From Bdellovibrionales bacterium GWA2_49_15 (GTDB lineage: Bacteria; Bdellovibrionota; Bacteriovoracia; Bacteriovoracales; Bacteriovoracaceae): 64,000 nt of DNA. Positions within the stretch are counted from its first letter, which is position 1, and each line of letters starts with the position of its first letter. Both the position numbers and the translations under genes were made by a program. Shown in pieces: positions 50,614 to 59,416 of this stretch. The notes below the pieces were generated by a model that was not told where the DNA came from, did no database searches, and saw nothing but the letters and a program-made list of their open reading frames with translations. Location of the stretch: contig MEPP01000021.1 in NCBI GenBank assembly GCA_001769855.1, forward strand, positions 186,001 to 250,000, given 5' to 3'.

Positions 50614-52126
50614 TTTCGACGTAATTGACCAAGGTCCGCACAATCAGACCGGAGGCACCATGCTTGGGTGTATAGGGGAGATGGGACTGATTATCGGCGA
50701 CGCCGGCAATGTCGAGGTGGGCCCAGGGGATATTTTTCTTAACGAAGGCCTCAAGAAAGGCCGCGGCCTTCGATGTACCGCCGTATCCTTTTGAACCGAT
50801 ATTTTTTAAATCGGCGATTGGTGACTTCATGTCCTTGTGAAATTCCGGAATGATGGGGAGTTGCCACATGTACTCATCACAGGCCTTGGCTGAAGATAAA
50901 AGTTTATCCATAAGCTTTTGGTTATTTCCCATGAGTCCGCAAATTTCACTTCCCAGGGCAACTAAGCAGGCCCCGGTAAGAGTGGCGGCATCAATGATGG
51001 CATCCGGCTCCAGATCACAGACGTAGTCCAAGCAATCGCCCAGGACCAATCTGCCTTCGGCGTCAGTATTGAGAATTTCTACCGTTTTGCCGTTTCGGGC
51101 CGTGACGATGGAATCAGGTTTGATGGCCATGGCATTGATGGCGTTATCAGTGATGCCCAGGACGCAGGTGATTTTTACCGGAACGCGCGCCAGGGCCAAG
51201 GTGCGGAAGGCCGCATAGACGGTGGCGGAACCGGCCATATCAAATTTCATATTGGCAATGGAAGTTGAAGGTTTTAAGCAATATCCCCCGGTATCGAAGG
51301 TCAGGCCTTTCCCCACGAAGGCGACGTGTTTCGTGGCCTTTTTTGGTGAATAAGTGAGATGCACAAGTTGCGGCTTATAAGCCGATCCGGCGTTTACCGC
51401 CAGAAACATTCCCATATTTTCTTTTTTGAGTTCCTCTTTGCCTAAAACTTTGACTTTGACTCCGGGAATATTTTTCGCATCTTGCTCAATTCGCTTGGCA
51501 TACTCTTCCGAGTTCAGAATATTGGGTGGCTCATTAACCCAGTCGCGGGCCAGGTTGATGCTTTCACAGAGTACCTGGGTATTTTTTAAAAGGAGCTCAA
51601 TTTTTTTCTCTTTGGCCTTGGTTTGAGAACTCATGAACACCGTGGATTTCAAAGTATTCTCGGCCTTCTTGCTTACATGTGTTTCAAAGCTGTAATCAGC
51701 AAGCCAGATGGCCTCAGCGCAGATCGAGATTGTTTGCTCCATGTTGTGGATCAAGAGGGTATCAAGGTCAAAGGCCAATTCTTCGCATCTCTTTTTGAAT
51801 TGCTTAAAGATGCTTGCCGTCTCGCGACGGAGAATCTCGGTGGTAAATTTTTCTTTATCACCAAGCCCTAGGGCGACAATCGTAGCGCCCGAAGGTAAAT
51901 TGAATTCACAACTATCACCCTGCCCGCCTTTAAAATTTTTTGAAGTTTTGACTTTGTGAAAGGCCTCAGTCATATCCTTGGGCCAGTGGTGAAATACTAA
52001 TTCAGTCTTCTTTTTGGATTTATCTTTTCCTTTGCCCTTCAGCTCCACATTTTTGGTGTAGACACCGACAACAACGGCTTCGCGAGTGGCAAAATTTTTA
52101 TCATTAAAGCTCAGCTTTATATTCAT
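50606..52126 (-). CDS. pepA: Leucyl aminopeptidase (M17)
   Basis: 506 residues, the usual M17 length. The signature NTDAEGRL is at 353-360. Other metal and catalytic segments are GKGLTFDTGGYCLKP (Lys, Asp) and KFDMAGSA. It is a cytoplasmic hexameric aminopeptidase; some PepA proteins also bind DNA. It is divergent from lptF across a 69-base region and couples to trmL through an overlap. Confidence 0.95.
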   Translation of the reverse strand: MNIKLSFNDKNFATREAVVVGVYTKNVELKGKGKDKSKKKTELVFHHWPKDMTEAFHKVKTSKNFKGGQGDSCEFNLPSGATIVALGLGDKEKFTTEILRRETASIFKQFKKRCEELAFDLDTLLIHNMEQTISICAEAIWLADYSFETHVSKKAENTLKSTVFMSSQTKAKEKKIELLLKNTQVLCESINLARDWVNEPPNILNSEEYAKRIEQDAKNIPGVKVKVLGKEELKKENMGMFLAVNAGSAYKPQLVHLTYSPKKATKHVAFVGKGLTFDTGGYCLKPSTSIANMKFDMAGSATVYAAFRTLALARVPVKITCVLGITDNAINAMAIKPDSIVTARNGKTVEILNTDAEGRLVLGDCLDYVCDLEPDAIIDAATLTGACLVALGSEICGLMGNNQKLMDKLLSSAKACDEYMWQLPIIPEFHKDMKSPIADLKNIGSKGYGGTSKAAAFLEAFVKKNIPWAHLDIAGVADNQSHLPYTPKHGASGLIVRTLVNYVENV

Positions 52127-52195
52127 AGTCTCTCCCTTTGGGTCATTATAAGAACGGTCTTTCGGAAACTAATTCAGCGGGTTACACTAACATAA

Positions 52196-53374
52196 ATGAT
52201 TGCATTGATTCAACGCTATTTGGCTGCCAATTTCATCCTTCCTCTCGTGGGAAGTTGTGTGTTTTTTGTTTTTTTCTTACTCACCTTCCAAATGTTTCGA
52301 GTGACCCAACTTATCATGGCCAAGGATGTTCCCGTTGCTGAAGTGGGCTCTCTGCTTTTAAGCATGGGCATTAGTTTTATTCCCATGGCCATCCCACTCT
52401 CAGTTCTTTTCTCCATGATTTTCTGCCTCGGTCGTTTGAGCGATGATTCAGAAATTGTTGCGGCGCGATCATTTGGTATTTCACGGGAAAGGCTTTTTTT
52501 GCCCTTTCTCTTGGTCGGTTTGGTCATGGCCTTGATCACTCTTCTCCTCAATGTTCAGGTCATCCCTGCCTCACGAAAGGAATTTAAGACCATCATGCTC
52601 AAACTGACCTCGACTGGGATGTTGAGCAATATCAAGCCAGAACAGTTTTTTACGGAAATACCGGGCATCACGCTTTATGCGGAATCTGTTGATGGTGAGG
52701 GAAAAATTCTGGGCAATGTCTTTATCCACATGGGGGATCAGGAAAAAGGCGAAGAGCAGATTATTTTGGCCAAGCGAGGTGTGCTTGTGAAACATGGTCA
52801 AGAAAGTGTGCTCAATATGAGATTACATCTGTTTAATGGCAATATTACCAAGACGAAAGTGAGCAGTACTCAGGTGGAAAAGATTCTTTTTGATGAGTAT
52901 GATTTTCCGGTTTTTCAGAATGATGCACGGCCCGAAGCGGTCAATAAAGATTCCACCTGGTCGAGTTACGAACTGTGGAAGGTGATTCGCGAGCGCAGGG
53001 CCCGGGTCAAAGAGTTTCGTGACATTAAAAAACAGCGTGAACTGGCCCAGGCAGAGAAGGACCAGGAAGCTCAGGCGGGGCGTGATTTGGCCATTCTCCT
53101 GCTTGAGTTTTGGAGCCGAATCAACAGCGCTCTTCAGGTTTTAGTTTTCACTTTTTTGGGCTTTGGCCTTGGGATTAAAAAAGGGCGAGGAAAATCGCGC
53201 AACACGGGCGTTATCGCATTACTCTTGCTGGTGCTCTACTATTCCATTTTATTTTTCGGAATTGCTCTGGCGAAAAAAGGACAAATCTATCCGGCGGTGG
53301 CAAATTTCGCACCGACCCTAATGCTTTTTGGCTTTGGTCTTTATTATTACCGCAAATTTGATTGGGCATCCTAG
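52196..53374 (+). CDS. lptF: LPS export permease LptF/LptG family
   Basis: 392 residues with six membrane helices, three at each end, and a periplasmic beta-jellyroll between them (about 125-245). Family motifs include LPLSVLFSMIFCLGRLSDDSEIVAARSFG-type spacing, with the coupling segment SDDSEIVAARSFGIS that contacts the LptB ATPase, and EFWSRINSALQVLVFTFLGF. It moves lipopolysaccharide from the inner membrane to the Lpt bridge. LptF and LptG are hard to separate by eye. A charged helix (about 265-300) before the second membrane block is longer than usual. Confidence 0.88.
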   Translation: MIALIQRYLAANFILPLVGSCVFFVFFLLTFQMFRVTQLIMAKDVPVAEVGSLLLSMGISFIPMAIPLSVLFSMIFCLGRLSDDSEIVAARSFGISRERLFLPFLLVGLVMALITLLLNVQVIPASRKEFKTIMLKLTSTGMLSNIKPEQFFTEIPGITLYAESVDGEGKILGNVFIHMGDQEKGEEQIILAKRGVLVKHGQESVLNMRLHLFNGNITKTKVSSTQVEKILFDEYDFPVFQNDARPEAVNKDSTWSSYELWKVIRERRARVKEFRDIKKQRELAQAEKDQEAQAGRDLAILLLEFWSRINSALQVLVFTFLGFGLGIKKGRGKSRNTGVIALLLLVLYYSILFFGIALAKKGQIYPAVANFAPTLMLFGFGLYYYRKFDWAS

Positions 53375-54621
53375 GGAGTCGTTGTACCTTCTGCTTTCTG
53401 CTTAAGAAACTCATCCGAGGTAAAGGTTTGCCCATGGTCATAAATAAACAGAGGAAATTGATATTTGGAGGCATTTTCTTTGGGCACAACAAGGGATTTG
53501 ATCCCGTTTTTGGATAAGATATCAAGCTGCTTATTGTTCAGAAAAATGCGAGTCACATTCGCATTTCCAAGGAAAATTCTTATCTCCTCACCACGGATAA
53601 GAATGCTTTTGTCTTTGGTTAAGGTGAAACGTTTAATGGGGTCTTGATCTCGTTTGTAGGTGAGCCAGGTATCCCCATCGACCGCAGTGATGTAAACGTT
53701 TTGTTTATTTTTTACGATTGCAGACTGGATATTCTTTGGAACGTATTTTGCCAGGGCTTCGCTACTGCCTTCCTCGGCGTAGGTGTACATGACATCAGTG
53801 ATCGGACGAAAATTAATCTCTTTACCGCTGTCAGTTTTAGCTTCAAATTTCACCGTCGCGGGTGCGGCAACCTCCGCCTCCGCGGTTTTTGTCACCGCAG
53901 GTGTCTGCTTGGGAGCTGCGGTGGGCGCTGCCGTGGCCTCTAACGCTGCGACCGGAGTTGCAGGAGTTGAAGGTTTCGCGATCGGTGCGACTTCAACACT
54001 TCGCACTTCCTGTTCATGCAGTCCAACACGCATCAGTTGTTCTTGAAAGACAACTTCAGGTGGGGCAATGCTCATTTCCACGGTCGTGGCCTCCGCCACC
54101 GTCTTTGGTAGAGCTTCGCTGGCGGCGGTTGGCGCCGTCGCAATAGTTAGCCCTTGAGTGCCTTCGAGCTTGAGCGGTGTGGTCTCCGTCAGATTTTGGG
54201 TAATCACCACTGGCTTTTGCACAATCTTTTCGCGATTGGAGTTCAGGAAAACCACTGTCAAACCAATCAGCACCAGCACCACAAGGGCGAGCCCCATGGC
54301 CAAGGCCGGCGAACTTTCCTGGTTGCCTTCTGACTTCAGGAGGCTCGCCTTCTGTCTTTTTGGTTTCTGGGTGGAGCCGCGGGTGTACGTTCGATTCAGG
54401 GTTTCAATGCAGTCCAGAGGATTTAGGTCGACGAGCTGGGCGTAAGCTTTTACAAAGCCAACAACATAGGCCTTGTTGGGCAGTTTTTCCAAACGATCTT
54501 CTTCCAAGGCCTCAAGTAGCGTCAGGTTAATCTTGGTGTGCTGGGAAATTTTTTTCAAAGAGTGACCTTTGTTCTCCCTTGCTTCACGAAGAAGGATACC
54601 TATTGTTTTCTCAATATCCAT
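53371..54621 (-). CDS. rodZ: RodZ-like cytoskeletal/cell-shape protein
   Basis: 416 residues from the ATG at 54621; the frame is open to 54687. The N-terminal helix-turn-helix (HTH_25, about 5-80: LLREARENKGHSLKKIS) binds MreB in known RodZ proteins. A single helix (about 107-127, MGLALVVLVLIGLTVVFL) crosses the membrane. A long Ala/Thr/Pro-rich periplasmic linker (about 150-260) leads to a DUF4115-type beta domain (about 310-395, DGDTWLTYKRDQ, IRIFLGNA). It helps organise cell-wall elongation. The gene follows a PilF-like gene, as in gammaproteobacteria. Its end overlaps lptF by 4 bases, convergently. Confidence 0.88.
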   Translation of the reverse strand: MDIEKTIGILLREARENKGHSLKKISQHTKINLTLLEALEEDRLEKLPNKAYVVGFVKAYAQLVDLNPLDCIETLNRTYTRGSTQKPKRQKASLLKSEGNQESSPALAMGLALVVLVLIGLTVVFLNSNREKIVQKPVVITQNLTETTPLKLEGTQGLTIATAPTAASEALPKTVAEATTVEMSIAPPEVVFQEQLMRVGLHEQEVRSVEVAPIAKPSTPATPVAALEATAAPTAAPKQTPAVTKTAEAEVAAPATVKFEAKTDSGKEINFRPITDVMYTYAEEGSSEALAKYVPKNIQSAIVKNKQNVYITAVDGDTWLTYKRDQDPIKRFTLTKDKSILIRGEEIRIFLGNANVTRIFLNNKQLDILSKNGIKSLVVPKENASKYQFPLFIYDHGQTFTSDEFLKQKAEGTTTP

Positions 54622-54712
54622 AGTTCCCATCCATTGATGTTGATTGTTCGGGCCCTGTGTTAATGCAATTCTTTGATTCTCAAGCATAAGAGCATCTCAA
54701 ACATTCTTCATA

Positions 54713-55594
54713 TTAAAATTGCGGACTTTCGTATAACTCCAAGTCGACTTCATCATCAATCTGATTTTGTTTCGCGGTCTTGGGGTTGATCATGTTGGTT
54801 TTAATATCCTGTGACGCCACATTCTCATCCGAATTTCCTTCCAACTTTTTAAGTTGCAGGGTCGCCAGGGGGGCATACGCAGTTTGTGAAAAACGTTCAA
54901 AGAGCTCATTGAATTTTTCTTTTGCCAAATCATTCTTTCTCATCATCGTGAGAGTAATACCCTGCTCGTAGAGCGGGGCCGGGTCGTTATAGCATTCGCC
55001 CTTGGAGGCCTCTTTGAAATTTTCAAGCGCGGTGGCGAAGCTGTGCTTCTCGCGATAGATTTCGCCTAACTTGAAAAAAGCGCTACAGTAGTCAGAGCGC
55101 TCTTTGAGGGATTTTTCCAGGTAGCTAATCGCTTCTGCGGATTGTTTTTGCTGCAAGGAAATCAGCGCTAAATTATAGTAGGTCCGGTACTGGTGTTCGT
55201 AGACAAGGTCTTCCAGGATTTCTTTGTAGATTTTTTTGGCCTCTTCCATGCGCCCCTGAGTATAGAAAAGCGACGCCAGATTATTTTTGGCATCCGAATT
55301 TTTAGCATCCAGTTCAAGTGATCTTTTCAGGTGTTGTTCAGCCAATTCCATTTTTCCCTTGAAGTAGTAGGTCATTCCAAGATTGTTCAGAATTCTGGCA
55401 TCATTTGGGGTCAAAGCGTAGGCCTTGCCTAGGGCATCCAGAGCTTCGGTATAGTGCTTCTCGATCAGGAGCTTTGTTCCGTGAGAGTAGTAGAGTTCGG
55501 CCTTTTTCTCTCCCTCGGTCAATTCCTTGGTTGTACTTCCGCAGGCACTCAAGAGTAGGGCAACCAGAAATATGCTTAGTTTAAGAAAACTCAT
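54713..55594 (-). CDS. TPR lipoprotein, PilF/PilW-like
   Basis: 293 residues from the ATG at 55594, with AGGAG upstream. The lipobox is LSAC. About six TPR units follow (HYTEALDALGKAYALTPND, GKMELAEQHLKRSLELDAK, GRMEEAKKIYKEIL and so on), then a disordered polar tail. In type IV pilus systems PilF-like pilotins help secretin assembly. This protein is 40 residues longer than classical PilF, and no secretin gene is nearby, so the role is inferred from architecture and the neighbouring rodZ. Confidence 0.75.
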   Translation of the reverse strand: MSFLKLSIFLVALLLSACGSTTKELTEGEKKAELYYSHGTKLLIEKHYTEALDALGKAYALTPNDARILNNLGMTYYFKGKMELAEQHLKRSLELDAKNSDAKNNLASLFYTQGRMEEAKKIYKEILEDLVYEHQYRTYYNLALISLQQKQSAEAISYLEKSLKERSDYCSAFFKLGEIYREKHSFATALENFKEASKGECYNDPAPLYEQGITLTMMRKNDLAKEKFNELFERFSQTAYAPLATLQLKKLEGNSDENVASQDIKTNMINPKTAKQNQIDDEVDLELYESPQF

Positions 55595-55683
55595 GCGACT
55601 TATCTCCTGAAATGAGATGAGACCCATCATCGGGTACTTTAGCCTCTATTCTAACCTTCTTGAGTTTAGACGCAAACGCTTAT

Positions 55684-56841
55684 TTATACATTATGTCGAA
55701 GGTGAATGACCGTCTCAAAATGAAAGGTGCCAGGAAACATATCAAAAAGTTGAATGTTCTGAATGGAGTAAAATGGTAACAGCTCTTTTATATCCCGCAT
55801 AAGGGTGTCCGGGGCACAGCTTATATAAAAAATATGCGCTGGCTTCCAGGCCTCCGCCAGAGTTGCGATTTTGGTAAATCCCGAGCGAGGAGGGTCCAGT
55901 ATTAGCAACTCCAGAGGGTGAGTTTGAGTTTTTTTGAGAATGTTTTTTTGAAGGGTGCGTAAATCTTGATCATTGTACAGGTCAAAAGAAAAAAACTGCT
56001 GACCTGGGTGGCCTGATTTCGGTAAGGCCTGTTTGTCATATTTATCGATCACGTGAATGGAGGAGCACCGGGTGATCATTTTGCTCAAGTTCCCGTTCCC
56101 ACCAAATAGGTCTACTATAAAAGTTTGGTCATTAAAATTACATTGAGTTGTCGCCGCCTGGAGCCAGTTGATCAGGTTCTGATTCATGGACTGATGAACC
56201 TGACTAAAACCAGTGTGAGCATAGGGCAAATTAAAAGAAATCTGCATTCCGAAGGTCGGGTGTTGATAAATTTCAATATGTCCTTGCTTCGGCCCCTCAG
56301 CATTCTGCCAGGTCCCGGTGGCGTAGAGTTCGGCCACAATTTTTTGGATCTCCATAACAGGCAGGCGGCATTGGGGAATTGGCAAAATCTGATTGGTCAC
56401 AGGTGAGACAATTCCCAAGCTTTTTTGGCCTTTGTCGTAGTGGAGAGTGAGGCGATTGCGATAGCCGAAGCGTTCAGCAGAGGCGTGGATACCAGGGACG
56501 AGTGTCGGGAGCTTCAACTTAAGAAGCTCGCGACAGAGGGCGGCTTCTTTGAACTTCAGTTCCATCTCGTAACTGGTGTGAAGGTACTGACAGCCGGGGC
56601 ACTGATCAAAGTGGGGACACTCCGAGGGAACTCGAGAAGGGGAAGCGACCTGCAAATCCGAGGGGGATGCCAGCTGGGCGAATGCTACTTTTTTCCTCTG
56701 GCCGGTGAAGGTGGCAACACCCTCTTCCTCCGGCAAGGTTTTCGACACGAAGGTTGGTTTGTCAAGAATTTTGGAAACACCCTGGCCGAGACCATCCATG
56801 TGAACAATCTTGAACGGAATTTTTTCCAAGCGTGAACCCAA
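55684..56841 (-). CDS. RNA (uracil-5-)-methyltransferase, TrmA/RlmD family
   Basis: 385 residues from a TTG at 56841 without a clear ribosome-binding site; the start is uncertain, but the reading includes the TRAM-like N-terminal strand pattern (DGLGQGVSK). Cysteines in CPHFDQCPGCQYL form the iron-sulfur-cluster set. The methyltransferase core has VDLFGGNGNLSKM (SAM loop), LILDPPRSGF, and the catalytic cysteine in YISCAPDTLMRDI; it closes with FPGTFHFE. It makes 5-methyluridine in rRNA or tRNA; which one cannot be told. It is first in a run with the PilF-like and rodZ genes. Confidence 0.9.
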   Translation of the reverse strand: MGSRLEKIPFKIVHMDGLGQGVSKILDKPTFVSKTLPEEEGVATFTGQRKKVAFAQLASPSDLQVASPSRVPSECPHFDQCPGCQYLHTSYEMELKFKEAALCRELLKLKLPTLVPGIHASAERFGYRNRLTLHYDKGQKSLGIVSPVTNQILPIPQCRLPVMEIQKIVAELYATGTWQNAEGPKQGHIEIYQHPTFGMQISFNLPYAHTGFSQVHQSMNQNLINWLQAATTQCNFNDQTFIVDLFGGNGNLSKMITRCSSIHVIDKYDKQALPKSGHPGQQFFSFDLYNDQDLRTLQKNILKKTQTHPLELLILDPPRSGFTKIATLAEAWKPAHIFYISCAPDTLMRDIKELLPFYSIQNIQLFDMFPGTFHFETVIHLRHNV

Positions 56842-56930
56842 TGTTAAAAGGCATTCCCTTCTTTGAGCGAAGGGTCTAAAATAATTTTCAGTACTAACTT
56901 TGAGATAAACAATTTAACTAACACAACAGC

Positions 56931-58670
56931 ATGAGATTTGTCTCTCACAGATTGCCCATTTTCTTAGAAATGCTGCTCAATGGGCCATTTATTTTGTTAT
57001 TTGCCCTGCAGCTGACGGGGCGAGTGCCGCCCTTTATTCCTGCCGCCGTACTGACGCAAGTGCTTAATGTCGGTGCCTATGTCGTTCCTTTCGTGCTCAC
57101 TGTAGTGGTCGGTTTTTGTTTCTGGACTTCAAAGAATTTAGAAGATTTTATTCGTCGTCATATCTTTTCCCTCGTCATTCTTCTCCCTCTCTTTGTTACT
57201 TTCGGAGATAAGGAATTTGCCTTTTGGCTTTCCTCGGCCCATTTTCTCTCAACCATATTGTCCCTGTACGAGCAACCTGAGGTGGGAACGCTCACCGCGA
57301 AGCCAATTTGGTGGCGAAGTGGTCAGCCTATTTTCCCCTCATTTCGTCTGAGTCCTGCTCAAATTGTGTTGCTTTCCTTTGCAGGCGTTATTCTCATCGG
57401 TACATTTTTACTGGCCCTGCCTGTTTCGGCCCCCGAGAATCAGCGCGTTTCCGTTGTCGATGCCTTGTTTATGACAACTTCCGCAACCTGTGTGACCGGT
57501 CTGACCACCATTTCGGTCAAAAGCAACCTGAGCCTCTTCGGCCAAATGGTCCTCCTCGCCTTGATTCAGGTGGGGGGCCTTGGATTCATGACGCTGGCCT
57601 CATCACTGACCATTTTAATGGGCCGAAGCACGCGCATGAACGAGCGTCTACTCATGCAAGATCTTTTGGACGTCAACGGAATGGACGAGCTCTACCAGAT
57701 GATCGTGGATATCATGCGCTATACTTTTTTCATCGAACTTTGGGGGGCCATTGTTTTGGCCTTTGGCTTTAGCTATGAGGGAATGGATTTCGCCGAGGCC
57801 CTCTACTCCGGCCTCTTTCATAGCATCTCCGCCTTTTGTAATGCCGGCTTTACCCTGTGGGACAACAACCTGGAGAGCTATGCCACCAGTCCCATCATTC
57901 ACGGCACGGTCTCGATGTTGGTCATTTTGGGCGGCCTAGGGTTCATTGTCCTGCGCGAATTGCGCGAGGTCTTTTTTCGTAAAAAGATTTTGATGCGCAT
58001 TTCTTTGCACTCAAAAATTGTTCTGACCGTCACGGCGTTTTTACTTTTGGCCGGCACACTCTTTATTTTCTTTGGTGAGTTTCTAAATGCCCTTGACGAC
58101 TATACGCTGTTTGAAAAAGTTCAGATTGCCTTCTTTCAATCTGTCACCTTGCGCACGGCCGGATTTAACACTATTCCCCTGACCTCTCTTCATTCATTTA
58201 CCGCTTACGGTATGATGCTCTTTATGTTCATCGGGGGCAGTTCGGGTTCCACCGCTGGCGGCATCAAGACCACGACCTTTGCGATCCTGGTTCAGTCCAT
58301 TCGATCGACTTTAAGAGGTCAGAGAAACGTTACTATCTTTGACCGCCGAATTCCGACTTCCACCGTGGTGAAGGCCATTGGTCTGACCTTCATCTCGATG
58401 ATCATGGTGTGTTTCTTTGTCCTGATCATGATGAGGCTTGAGCCCAATCAAAGTCTCCTGACGTTAATGTTCGAGGTGGTTAGCGCCTTTGGGACCGTGG
58501 GATTGAGTTTGGGGGCCACCGCGCAGTTGAGCGTGGCGGGGAAGATCGCCATCTCGCTTTTGATGTATGTTGGGCGCGTCGGCCCCTTGACCATGGCACT
58601 GGCGGTGGGCGAGAGTGCTGCCGGCCGTGGAAAATTTGAGTATCCGGATGGCCGGGTCCTTATTGGTTAA
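56931..58670 (+). CDS. ktrB: Potassium uptake channel subunit, KtrB/TrkH family
   Basis: 579 residues. Two extra N-terminal hydrophobic segments (about 10-80) precede the four-fold channel. The selectivity loops are visible as TSATCVTGLTT, SAFCNAGFTLW, LRTAGFNTIPL and SAFGTVGLSL, each with its filter glycine. The cytoplasmic loop segment GGSSGSTAGGIKTTT is the gating loop. It conducts potassium across the inner membrane under control of the next gene's product. It heads a run of six genes with gaps of 28 bases or so. Confidence 0.93.
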   Translation: MRFVSHRLPIFLEMLLNGPFILLFALQLTGRVPPFIPAAVLTQVLNVGAYVVPFVLTVVVGFCFWTSKNLEDFIRRHIFSLVILLPLFVTFGDKEFAFWLSSAHFLSTILSLYEQPEVGTLTAKPIWWRSGQPIFPSFRLSPAQIVLLSFAGVILIGTFLLALPVSAPENQRVSVVDALFMTTSATCVTGLTTISVKSNLSLFGQMVLLALIQVGGLGFMTLASSLTILMGRSTRMNERLLMQDLLDVNGMDELYQMIVDIMRYTFFIELWGAIVLAFGFSYEGMDFAEALYSGLFHSISAFCNAGFTLWDNNLESYATSPIIHGTVSMLVILGGLGFIVLRELREVFFRKKILMRISLHSKIVLTVTAFLLLAGTLFIFFGEFLNALDDYTLFEKVQIAFFQSVTLRTAGFNTIPLTSLHSFTAYGMMLFMFIGGSSGSTAGGIKTTTFAILVQSIRSTLRGQRNVTIFDRRIPTSTVVKAIGLTFISMIMVCFFVLIMMRLEPNQSLLTLMFEVVSAFGTVGLSLGATAQLSVAGKIAISLLMYVGRVGPLTMALAVGESAAGRGKFEYPDGRVLIG

Positions 58671-58698
58671 ATCTGTATTGTGTAAATGAGGGTTGAGT

Positions 58699-59394
58699 AT
58701 GTTAGCAGCAGTCATTGGATTAGGGACCTTTGGAGCAAAAACCGCCACCAGTCTTCATGAGAAAGGTGCGGAAGTAATTGCCATCGATATCAGCGAAGAT
58801 CTGGTGGAAAAAATTAAAGATCGAGTCACCCACGCGGTGGCGCTGGATGTGACCGACGAGCGATCTCTCCGGGCCATCAATATCAGTGATGTGGATACGG
58901 CGGTTGTCGCCATCGGTGACAATATCGAGACCTCCATCTTGGCCGTGGCGATGCTGAGAAAGCTCGGCGTTGGTCGGGTTATTGCCCGCGCCACCGGGCA
59001 TTTGCACGAGCACGTGCTTCGAGAGATCGGGGCTTCAGATATCATCAAGGTTGAAGAGGACATGGGGGAAATTATCGCCTCGCAAATTATCGCACCCCAC
59101 GTGCTGCAACGTTATAACTTTGCCGCGGGATATTCCCTGGTGGAAATTAAGTTAGGGCGTCGTTTTGAAGGTAAGACCCTGGTGGAAAGCAAGATTCGTC
59201 AAAGTTATGGGTTAAACATCGTGGCCTTGCAAAAGCGCATTCCGTTTATCACGGATGACGGACGACCTTCTTACCGCATTGAAATTAATGATAGCCCCAT
59301 GCCCATGGACGTAATAGAGTCGGATGACGTGGTGGTGTTAATTGGGGCCGAAAAAAACTTCAATCGATTGTTTGAAGATTTGGCAGATCACTAG
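58699..59394 (+). CDS. ktrA: Potassium uptake regulatory subunit, KtrA/TrkA family
   Basis: 231 residues from the ATG at 58699, with GAGGG upstream. The RCK_N domain starts AAVIGLGTFGAKTA (nucleotide-binding GxGxxG) with an acidic residue at the end of strand 2 (IAIDIS). The RCK_C domain (about 145-228) follows with SLVEIKLGRRFEGKTL. It forms a ring on KtrB that opens the channel upon ATP/ADP exchange; c-di-AMP binding by RCK_C is known in other bacteria. 28 bases separate it from ktrB. Confidence 0.95.
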   Translation: MLAAVIGLGTFGAKTATSLHEKGAEVIAIDISEDLVEKIKDRVTHAVALDVTDERSLRAINISDVDTAVVAIGDNIETSILAVAMLRKLGVGRVIARATGHLHEHVLREIGASDIIKVEEDMGEIIASQIIAPHVLQRYNFAAGYSLVEIKLGRRFEGKTLVESKIRQSYGLNIVALQKRIPFITDDGRPSYRIEINDSPMPMDVIESDDVVVLIGAEKNFNRLFEDLADH

Positions 59395-59416
59395 AAGATG
59401 ATTAAGGAGGCTTGGC

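Noticed and set aside
55727..55737. AGGTGCCAGGA, 11 bases matching the RAYT inverted repeat
   Set aside because: It lies in the codons for FPGTF, a conserved end motif of TrmA-type methyltransferases, and has no partner nearby; best explained by coding.
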